A DNA stretch of 64,000 bases from Asterias rubens. Its lineage: Eukaryota; Echinodermata; Asteroidea; Forcipulatida; Asteriidae. Below the pieces are notes generated by a model. The model had not been told where the DNA came from, ran no database searches, and saw only the letters and a program-made list of their open reading frames with translations. The stretch covers positions 21,993,055 through 22,057,054 of the forward strand of contig NC_047063.1 in the NCBI RefSeq assembly GCF_902459465.1. Direction: 5' to 3'. Shown piece by piece: positions 1 to 9,600 of the stretch; within the stretch, counting starts at the first letter, position 1; each line of letters begins with the position of its first letter. The translations under genes were made by a program, and so were the position numbers.

Positions 1-577
1 CGACTTTCACAAACAATTAAAAACAAAGAGTTACAAAACATCACTTACAGTCTTTTAAAGACCAAATGGTGGAGATTTTACTGTTTTCAAATTGTTTGGA
101 ATCCCAACAAAGTCAAGTGAATGTTCTCTTTGCTGGACTGTGGCTTGGGTGCAACAGAGTTTAACAAAAACAGCTAAGCGATTTTGATGGTATTGAAAAC
201 AGTTTAAGTTAAGATATCAGAATCAATTCGGTTTTTTAGGTATACTACTTTGTTTTAAGAGTTAAAAGAAAATTTACAGTGCCCAGCACACTAAACTATT
301 TGCAGGTTTTTTTTTCTTCAATTTTCTATGACGCCAAAAAATAAAAAAATAAATGAGAAAATCGGCTCATCGGATGACAACTTTCAAACAAATTTTTTTT
401 TTTAGTGACAAAAACTACATTCTGTGGTAAAAGTTAATATTCTACATCATTTTGTTATAACAAGCTGTAAAAAAATACAGGGTTTAATCATTGTTTATCT
501 TGATTGACATTATTCTTTATTAAAAAATAAAAGAATTAGAGACCAATCCAGTAAGCCCAGTAGACCAAAGAAACTGC
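1..577. other. AT-rich sequence, nothing recognised
   Basis: There is no coding run, repeat arm or RNA gene that I can identify here. Short homopolymer A and T runs occur around 300-420. Confidence 0.5.
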
Positions 578-958
578 TTAAAGGCAGTGGACACTATTGG
601 AAATTGTCAAAGACTAGCCTTCACAGTTGGTGTATCTCAACATGTGCATAATTTAACAAACCTGTGAAAATTTGAGCTCAATCGGTCATCGAACTTATTA
701 ATGAAAGAAAAAAACATCCTTAACACGAGAAGTTGTGTGCGTATAGATGGTTGATTTCGAGACCTCAAGTTCTATATCTGAGGTCCCGAAATCAAATTCG
801 TTGAGAATTACTTCTTTCTCGAAAACTACGGCACTTCATAGGCAGTTGTTTCTCACAATGTTTTATACCAACCACCTCTCTCCATTACTCATCACCAAGA
901 AAGGTTTTATGCTAATAGTTATTTTGAGTAATTACCAATAGTGTCCACTGCCTTTAAA
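578..958 (-). mobile_element. Family A palindromic MITE, full length
   Basis: The element begins TTAAAGGCAGTGGACACT and ends with the inverted complement, GTGTCCACTGCCTTTAA. The arms hold blocks seen in every copy: a TCAAAGAC block, a TTTGAGCTCAATCGGTC block, a central hairpin around GAGACCTCA/TGAGGTC, and a GGCTCCCTCTGAAG-type block. This copy is opposite in orientation to most others in the window. The small open frame inside it (747-941) recurs in other copies and is not a gene. Confidence 0.88.
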
Positions 959-1014
959 TAACGACAGCCTTCGCCTCTCAGATGACATAAGCTGCCAACA
1001 AATAATGCAAATAT

Positions 1015-1269
1015 AGAAAGAATGAAAGACAAACACCCTTGTTGCATTACTTTGTGTGCTTTCAGATGCATAATAAAAGGCTGAATCCTATTATTATTTG
1101 AGCGCGAAATTACCTCTTTCTCAAAAACTACATTGTACGTTACTTCAGAGGGAGCCATTTCTTACAATATTTTTATACTATCAAAAGCTCTCCATTGCTC
1201 ATTACCAAATAAGTTTTATGCTAAACAATTATACTGAGTAATTACCCAATAGTGTACAGTGCCATTAAA
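1015..1269 (-). mobile_element. Decayed partial family A element
   Basis: The right half matches family A: a CTTTCTCAAAAACTAC block, CTTCAGAGGGAGCCATTTCTTACAAT, and an end reading ACCCAATAGTGTACAGTGCC. The left half is degraded. It lies about 60 bp from the intact copy at 578-958. Confidence 0.65.
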
Positions 1270-1699
1270 ATATACAGTTCATGAATGTCAAAGAAATAAT
1301 ATAATTTTAACATGTTTGTAAAACATTTGGGCCTGTAAGCACAAAAAACTTCCTGAGCACAGAAAAATATTGCTACAGATTTTGCACAGGTATTTGCTGT
1401 CACAAGAAAATTATGGTCTTTACATTTTAAAAATGGATTGGTCTAAAGTTCTTTGGAAAATTACATCAGGTTTGATTGTTCTTAGCAAAGATCCATTGAG
1501 AATGAAAATAAATGATTATTTTTTAGAATTCTATAAAAAGTGACGGTATTACAGTTATTGTTCTTCAAAAAGTTCAAATGGCTATTTTTAACTGTTGAAT
1601 TTTTTCTTCTTTTCTAATCCAGCGAGTTTGATGGTTGTTCATAACCTTTTTTTTCTGTTTGTTTTGTCTTGACATGCATCCACCAATCTCCACGGGGTC

Positions 1700-1820
1700 T
1701 AGTTTCATACCGCTGCTTTTGCAGAAAATATTGCTTGACAATTTTATGATGTAGCAGGATACCAGTCAAACATGGTACATGGTATTTTGGCTGGTAACCC
1801 TGTTCTGGTAAGAATAATTT
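1700..1820 (-). mobile_element. Family D MITE fragment
   Basis: It carries the D-family succession read on the opposite strand: TTTCATA, GCTGCTTTTGCAGAAAATATTGCTT, GTAGCAGGATACCAGTC, GGTATTTTGGCTGGTAACC and TTCTGGTAAGAAT. Compare the fuller copy at 43911-44106. Confidence 0.65.
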
Positions 1821-2189
1821 TTTTGTACTTTTCAGCTCTGCTTAGTGAGGCACATGTAAATTGGTCTAAGAAATTAGGTTCGTTTTGTGACCAATGCTAA
1901 TTTTGAACTTGTTTTTTGTTGCACCATCCATAAAAAACAACAATTTAATTTGTTAGCAACTCGAATTTGTAAACTAAGCTATTTCAAAAGGAACTATTTC
2001 ACATTCATATTTCTCAAAATAAGCTGGATATCAAATTACCTGTGAGGCATTGAAATTTAAACAAAATATTTAAAAAAAGTAAAGTGACTGAAATAAAACT
2101 AGCTTTTTTAAAATTTAAGTGTAAAGAAACTGTTCTCTGGTCTTATTTTATTACATCAACATAATTTCTGATATCTTAAATTATTTACT

Positions 2190-2359
2190 TTAAAAGACCA
2201 GAATAATGTTTATCGGAAATACTGCCTGGTTGACTTTGCTGAAACGGCACAAAGGCACTGTGGGAAGGGAAAAGGTGCAACAGTGCTCCCTTTTCCTTTC
2301 CACAATGCCTTTTGGCCATTGTGCGAAATCATCCAGGTGGTATTCGTGATACGGTCTTT
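2190..2359. mobile_element. Short foldback (MITE-like) element
   Basis: The two halves are imperfect reverse complements. TATCGGAAATACTGCCTGG near 2211 pairs with CCAGGTGGTATTCGTGATA ending at 2351, and AAGGCACTGTGGGAAGG pairs with CCTTTCCACAATGCCTT. The outermost TAAAAGACC/GGTCTTTA also match. No flanking duplication is evident. Confidence 0.55.
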
Positions 2360-2576
2360 AGCCTGGTGCATACTTCCTGCGAACCTGGTACAAATTTTGA
2401 CGTCTCATGGCTGTTTTCGCAGCAAATTTTAGGCAGGAGTTGAACAAAAATCAACTGGGGCGAATTATTCCTTGCTTTTTTGTGACATCAAAATTTGTGA
2501 CATCAAAACATCGCATTCACAGCTACAATTTTGACAAAATAATAAATTAACAGGGAGATTATTCCCTTGAACATGA

Positions 2577-2582
2577 TTTAAT
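2577..2582 (-). terminator. Candidate poly(A) signal of SPMIP1
   Basis: The minus strand reads ATTAAA here, about 95 nt past the SPMIP1 stop codon. ATTAAA is the commonest variant of AATAAA. No closer canonical signal was seen. Confidence 0.4.
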
Positions 2583-2677
2583 TAAATCTATTAGTGTTTA
2601 ACGCTTTGGTTGAGGGATCACACTGCTCCATCAGAATTTCAATGTTCAAAAGGCACAAAGTTCTGTATTTCGACGAC

Positions 2678-3223
2678 TTAAAAAATGCCATTGGTCCGGT
2701 AGAAAGAGTCTTTGACAATGCGAGATCGGCCGAATGCTGGTGCTCGGAACTCCTTGACGACGTCATCTAATCTCCAACCATACTCCCAGGAACTGGTTAT
2801 CGGGAAGTCGTATTTCGTCTCCGGCTTCTTGAGCTTTCTGATTTGTAGGTAGGCGTATCGGCCGGTTCCCTCCTTGCTGAAACCTTTATACAGTTGAGTT
2901 TTAACTTGAGGAGTGACTGATCTCATCTCAACTAGGAGAGCGTCCGCGTCCATATTTGCCAAGTCCGCCTTCTTCGCTTCTTTCTTGGCAGCAAGTTCTC
3001 CCAGACTCTGTGATGCATCTGGTTGCTTCTGGTTCTTCTTGGTCGGGAAATGGTGAACTTTGGGCACCATGTCTGGGCGGTTTTTACGGGCAACCCCTTG
3101 CCGAGACTCCCTGGCGAATTCCTTGCTGTATTTTTCGTGCCATGCCAGGCGGGTGTAGGCCTCCTTATGGATAGACTCAGTCCAGAAGTTCTGGCGTTGA
3201 ACGTCGAACAATTCCCTGCTCAT
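2678..3223 (-). CDS. SPMIP1: SPMIP1-like sperm microtubule inner protein (ATP6V1FNB)
   Basis: A complete single-exon frame of 181 codons. The N-terminus, MSREL...RQNFW (RQNFW at residues 10-14), and the C-terminal block at 121-150 (GRYAYL..RKL..PET.Y.FPIT.S..YGW) are the hallmarks I recall for vertebrate SPMIP1/ATP6V1FNB, as is the closing SFYRTNG. Residues 55-100 are lysine- and alanine-rich, low in complexity and variable in the family. SPMIP proteins are known to sit inside axonemal doublet microtubules of sperm flagella. There is no signal peptide or membrane segment. The length (181 aa) is close to the vertebrate protein at about 170. The gene is divergent from FBXL5, 382 bp away. The orthology call is from recalled similarity and is strong; a flagellar role in this species is inferred. 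Confidence 0.88.
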   Translation of the reverse strand: MSRELFDVQRQNFWTESIHKEAYTRLAWHEKYSKEFARESRQGVARKNRPDMVPKVHHFPTKKNQKQPDASQSLGELAAKKEAKKADLANMDADALLVEMRSVTPQVKTQLYKGFSKEGTGRYAYLQIRKLKKPETKYDFPITSSWEYGWRLDDVVKEFRAPAFGRSRIVKDSFYRTNGIF

Positions 3224-3605
3224 GATTGTTGTTTATGATCAGGATTCTTTACCAGCAACTTGTGTGTTTTTTATGCTCAAAAAACAAGTTTCTGCCTCAT
3301 TTGTCACACACCTTTAGTCAACACTTACTGCCAGTCTGGAGTGTGTGTGAAAAGTCTACGCGGTCTCTGTTACCATGGCCGCGTATAAAACAATGCACAT
3401 GTGTGTAGTGTGTGTGTCGAGCCTTACCGCAAGAGGGCGGTTGTCAAACTATCGCTCTCTTGCAGAATGACGTCAAAGATGTCAACAGACTTTCCAATAG
3501 ACAGTCTGCTCACGGTCCATACCCGGATCCATAGTGCATTGATAAATCAGGCACAATAAAGCATGCGGCAATTACCAGACCACAAAATATGGACGTTTGG
3601 CCGCA
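3224..3605. promoter_or_regulatory. Shared divergent promoter of SPMIP1 and FBXL5
   Basis: These 382 bp separate the start codons of two head-to-head genes. They contain a perfect TGACGTCA palindrome, a TATAAAA at 3384-3390 and GTTACCATGG at 3369-3378. GTTACCATGG resembles one half of an RFX X-box, but the second half (RGYAAC) is not well preserved. Transcription start sites cannot be seen in the sequence. Confidence 0.6.
3468..3475. promoter_or_regulatory. CRE-like TGACGTCA site
   Basis: An exact 8-bp CREB/ATF consensus palindrome, 131 bp upstream of the FBXL5 start codon and 245 bp upstream of the SPMIP1 start codon. CREB/CREM control of sperm genes is established in mammals; use here is inferred. 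Confidence 0.5.
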
Positions 3606-6600
3606 ATGGCGCCCGCTCCAAGTGAAGTTGATGTTTTTTCGGGACCACACAGTCGCATGAAAGAACTTGTTCGCATTTATTCAAACAAGGTAAGATATAG
3701 TGGTTTGTATAGTTTCATCTGAATAAAGTTTAACTCTGTGTTGAGAGCTAAAAAGCCAAGGAAAACTTATTTGAATGTGAAGTATTTACTATTTCATCAT
3801 GATTTCGTGATGACTGATGTTGTTCTCTCTGCAAGTTTTTTTTACATTGACAACTTATTTGCCATCTCATCTGTAATACATGTGTCTGTCAAATTTTGAC
3901 TCAAAAGTGTCATCATCATAATTCATCATATTCATTTAAAAGAGAGAATTATGCGTGATATTAAGTCATGGATTTCCTACATCGTCTTCAATGTATGCTT
4001 GTAATTGTTGTACTTCTAAGTTCTACTTGTAGTGCATCATTAAAACGAATACCGGACACTTCGGCACCTTGAAGACTCTGCACCAGCAAACTCGGCACCT
4101 CTCAAACTCGGCACCCACAACCTCGGCACCTTGCAAACTCGGCACCCACAAACTCGGCACCTAGTTGAAAACGCTCAATCTACCACTGTTGCAAACTCGG
4201 CACCCAGTTGGAATTTGAAATAAATCCCGATCCTCGCCGTGTGTTTATCGACAGGTTCGACGTTCGACGATACATCCCTAATAATTAATATGTATTTTTT
4301 GTTAAACTGTCATAGTGAGGTCGCCGTTTTCAAAGATCTGTATCAAATAATTAATCATTATTTTGTGTAAATTGACAAAGTGAGTGCGCCCTTTTCAAGA
4401 CGTTTTTGACATTAATTGAGTCAAAAATACTTAATTTCAATGTCAAATTTCACAATTATTTTTTGGGAACATGTACACGAAACTTTGATCAAATAAAACA
4501 TTTAATTCAAAATAAAGAGTACGTGTAAACATGGAGGAATAAATTATGGTGTAAATCAATCAAATCTGTTACAGACTGTCGTGCACTTCATGGTTGACTT
4601 AGTTTCTTTTGCAACTGACGTCACAGCCCGAATAGATCTAAGGCAGAAGGCGGGAATGGAAGGCGGGAATGGAATACGAGCTAGTAGTTTTTAAAATAAA
4701 TAATTCAATAAGATAACAAATATTATTTTAAAAACGGGTGCTAATAATTTTCGTAACCAAAATAACCAGAATACCAAAGAAATACAAATCGTAAGCCACT
4801 TTAGTTACGGCTGCTGAGATAATTGCACGAATCCACTAAACACCGGGTGAGCACACTGAACTGTCGCTGCCGCCGCGCCGTGTGGTGGGGCAAAAGTCCC
4901 CTACGGCCGACAGCCGCCATGTAGGCAAAATACGCTCCCAAATCACACTCCCTTCAAAATCAAAAAGTCATTCTCAACCAAACGCTAACATTTTCAAAGC
5001 CCAATACATCAAAAAATAGCAATGCACTTTCACCAACATGAAAACAAATTCGTGGAGGCATAATAATATTAAACAACTTTTTAAAAACTGAACTTGCGGA
5101 CGTAAAGTTTCCGGGAAAAAAATCTCTGATGCCAATTTTTTGAAAGTTCGGAAGCGGTTATATGGTCACGTCATATAAGCTAGCATAACTACTAATTATT
5201 CTAACTAAATTCAAACCAGTTTTTATGGTGTTAAGTACACGTACTTAACTTGTTTGAGTACTTTACTCTTCGGGTGGTGCCTAGTTTGTTGGACCAAAAT
5301 AGGCCGGTGCCGAGTTTGTTTGGTGCCGAGTTTGTTGGACCAAAATAGGCCGGTGCCGAGTTTGTTTGGTGCCGAGTGGGTGCCGAGTTTGCGAGGTGCC
5401 GAGTTTGCTGGTGCCGAGTTTGCAAGGTGCCGAAGTGTCCGGTACCCCTTAAACCATATTAAGGTTTATCGCGATTCAGAAACGCAATGCATTGTGGGAA
5501 GGAATATGGGGCGGTTTCTATGCAGTTTCTACGAACTGCGCACGCAACGCCTATACCTTTTGTGTGGGTTCAACAGCGCCCTCTCTTGATATTTTGTTTT
5601 CGCAATAAACCTTGGGGTTTAGAACAATTATTATTGAAGTTTGAACTAATTGAATTCTAAAATGAAGATTGAAATTGAATTGAATTGAATTGAAGGGTTA
5701 TATAATAAGGTTTATCGCAATTCAGAACCGCAATGCGTTGTGGGAAGGAATATGGGGCGGTTTCTATGCAGTTTCTACGACTCGCGCACGCAACGCCTAT
5801 ACCTTTGTGATTGTGTGGGTTCAACAGCGCCCTCTTTTGATATTTTGCTATTAGCGATAAACCTTAATAGGCTGATTCTGTTGAATTTTTGTCCCTACAT
5901 ACAACTTCTAGAAATGTTGGGCATGTTGGGTCTCCTTATATGCTATTATACGGTTCACGCAAGAACTGCAGAAATACAAGACTCTAACAGGAAATTTGTG
6001 TAAACATGTCATTGTCACTAACGGAGCTATCACTATCAGCCATCCGTCGAGTTGTCTCAGCGACGAGTTGTCCAATCCGTTGAGTTCTGTCAACCCTCAA
6101 GATGTCCAAACCATCAAGTTTTCCAACGGATGAGTTGTCTGAACTCTGCCCGTACGCAACTCTCTCCACTTCTTTTAGCTCTACACCCAAGTACCTTCAG
6201 GAGAAGTTGCGATAACGTAACTCCCCTCTTGACAATGGTTTTTTAAACGGTTACCAGTCTGTCGACTTGAGTCAAAATTGTACGTGTTGGACCATTTCGC
6301 TCCGTTAGTGTGCACCGAGTCTGGTAACCTTCGGCCTCCTGCCAATCAAATTTGTGTGCCCAATGACGTTACAACTTGTCCCAAGCCATGTCATTGTACT
6401 GTATAGACCATGATCTCTCATTCAGCGTAATGACATTCAATGTTTTTCTCATTCCCATCTTTTTGCTAACAGTTGACTGTAACAGACTTCTCTAACTATG
6501 CTGACCTGAGGGAGTTACTTTGGAGTCTACGATCGACATTCAGAGAGTTTCAAACTCATGAGTGTATTGAGAATGAGTGCATTATGCAGAAACTCAAACA

Positions 6601-9600
6601 CAGGCTTGATTTTCTCAAGGTATGGTTCAGTTTTTTTATGTTTCTCATGCAACTCAAGATTGTGTAATGTATGTCATCATGGCCAAATTTCATGGAGCTG
6701 CTTAAGCACCAAAATTAGCTAAGCACAACAAAATTATGCTTACAGATATGGCTACCAGCCAAAATACAATTTCTTATGTACCATCTATGACTGGTATCCG
6801 GCTCTTTTGCGATAAACAGAAAAGTGTGGTTTTTTTTTGCTCTAGCAGCTCTGAGAAATTGAGCCTAGGGCCCAATACATGTAGACTGTGCATTTTTAGC
6901 CCTTGGGAAAAAAACGATAATACAACTCAAACAAATACTATATTTTTATCTTGGTTCTTGGTTCTTGGTTAGTTAATCCCTTTACAGCCCCATTTGGGCT
7001 AAACTGGGATGGTGGGAAAGTGACGTCAACAGCCAGGTGGATAAGGTGCCAAAAGAAAAAAGATTAAAGGTGCACTTTTTACAGGTGCAGAAAAAGAAGG
7101 AAAGAATTTAAAGGACAATTTAAGAGGCTGCATTGCTTTGATGGCAGGGATGGCTGATGTTTGGAAGACCTGTACGCATGGAGCTATGTGTAGGACAGCA
7201 GATGGTGGGAGCCTGTTCCAAACTGACATAGCCCTTGGAAAGAAGGCATATTTGTATGCATTAATGGTTGGAATTGAGTGGGTGATCGACTCGTCGTGAG
7301 ATATTGGTAGCATGTTGAAAGCACTGTGGGAATGTAATATTGACAAAGCTGCAGTGAATTTTGTAGTACAGTGTGTATTATTGAATCAGACGGCGAGTGT
7401 GAAGTAGATCCCAGTTTAAACGTTCTACAAGCTGTGTAACATAAGTTGTTGTTCGATAGTCAGAGAAGACAAATCTGGCTGCTCTACCAAAAATAAAATC
7501 TTCTCTTTAATTATATTTATACAAGTTTCTTGAAAATAAAGATACCTAAGGAAATTTTTTATAAATACTGTTTTAATTTGTTTATGATACAAACACTTTG
7601 TCAAAAATAAACATAAAACAAACTTTAAAATAGGGATCAGGATTCATATTTTTTGGAGACCCATACATGTGGCAATCATGCCTAAATTTGTGCAAGCTTA
7701 CATAGTTTTTATGATACTACATAGGATGAATGATTTGATTGTCAGCCTGGCAAAATTTGTTATTGTTTACAAGAAGCCAGACATGGACGAGGTCAAGTTC
7801 TATGATGTGTCATAACTTTTATTAAAATAACATCTTTAAATGTAAAGTTTCACTTAAAGGTAGTGGACACTGCTGGTAATTACTCCAAATAATTATTAGC
7901 ATAAAACCTTACTTGGTGACGAGTAATGGGGAAAGGTTGATGGTATAAAACATTGTGAGAAACGGCTCCCTCTGAAGTGACATAGTTTTCGAGAAAGAAG
8001 TAATTTTCCATGAATTTGATTTCAAGACCTCAGATTTAGAATTTGAGGTCTCGAAATCAACCATCTAAACGGACACAACTTCGTGTTTTTTCTTTCATTA
8101 ATTTCTCGCAACTTTGTCGACCAATTGAGCTCAAATTTTCACCGGTTTGTTATTTTATGCATATGTTGAGATACAGCAAGTGAGAAGACTGGTCTTTGAC
8201 AACTACCAATAGTGTCCAGAGTCTTTAAAGTTATGTTGTTTGTTTCTATAGGTTGAGAATCAAGCCGTGTACAAAGTGCATTCGGACAACCGTCTGAGTG
8301 ACATGCAAGGGCTCCTGGAGGATGGATGTCATAGGACGGAGCATCTCCAGTCACCCAGTGAGATGAGAACCATCGGGAGTCAGATCAAAGACGCTCTGGA
8401 AGTCTTCACCAAGAATTTCCTACCTCATATGCAGGAGGAGGAGGAGGTACAGTTGCTGTTTTGCTGTCCTGCACTTTTTTATTTCTGATATATTTTTGAG
8501 TTTTTCTACTTTATAATTTCTTGTTTTCAGATGTTGACTTTCAGTCTCGTAAATGTGACGGGCTGTACAAAAATGAGTCGCTTGTCGCACAACTCGCAGT
8601 TCAGTACGGGGCTGGGTTTTTTTTTTTTTTTTTTTTTTATGTGGTTTTATGCTTAGAACTCTAGGATCTATATTTTCTAATTTTCTTAAATAATGTTTTT
8701 TTTATTGATAAAGGTGAATTTAACATGTTCTTTTTGTTAATCCTTAGTCTTTAATAGGTGATTTTTTTTTTAACTGGCTGTTTCTCCAGTTTGGGTTATT
8801 GTCAGATAAATGACATAAATGACATAATAAAGTGTGATATGTCAAAAGTTCATTTTCCCCCTTGTGACTCATTTTCACAGAGCCCATCAAAAAGTTATTT
8901 ATCTTTTCTTGGTTAGCTGAGTATACTTACCCTTGAGTTGAATCTTTGCTTATGTCCCCCTGAATAAAAACACTTTGCATGGTAAACCAAGTAAAAGTTT
9001 AATTTACATGAATGTATGATCAATTATGCTTTTGAAACAAGTGGCTGGAATGTGCACAGTAATAATTGTGTTAACCGGTGTCCTGTGTGGATGTATTCAC
9101 CATGTGGTATCATATTGCAGGCTGATATAATTATCATTCAAAATCACAGTGGATGATATACACAAATCCAGGCGCGCACCGGGTGCACAGCTGTTGAGCA
9201 CCGCGCGCCACTGCTGCGGTGTACATGTGCCTAGTTTTGTGCACAAAGACATGAGGAAATCATGGTCCTTTTCACTCTTTATGGAAATTTAATGTTTTCC
9301 TCAACGACTTACACAATTTCCTTGCCAGGACATCATGATACACTAATGAAGATCACTGACCACAAATATTTGCATCTAAATAGAAACCAAATCATCTTGA
9401 AAACGTTGATTGTCTTAGGTGAGTTAAGGAAAAAGACACGTAAACTGCTTAAAAGTCGCTAAAATGCGTCACATTTTGTCAGAATTTCAGTATTTTACTT
9501 TGTGCTTAACTTTAAAAAATTTATTAAGAATGTAGTACATCGTTATATCATGTAGCCATGTCAGGGAAACTGCATAGATTGTCGAGTGAAAAGGAAAACG

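Noticed and set aside
747-941. Small open frame similar to frames at 12755-12993, 20337-20630, 24667-24888, 46771-46953, 54163-54411 and 57407-57681
   Set aside because: All are translations of the same family A MITE arms in either orientation. They lack consistent ends or conserved frame and change with indels between copies.
4058-5445. Evenly spaced short repeats suggesting a CRISPR-like array or a coding repeat (frame at 5231-5425)
   Set aside because: The units are contiguous, very short and mirrored at the two ends of one element. This is a foldback transposon arm in an animal intron.
9262-9462. 66-codon plus-strand frame
   Set aside because: It lies in the loop of the inverted-repeat element, with AT-rich composition and no similarity I recognise.
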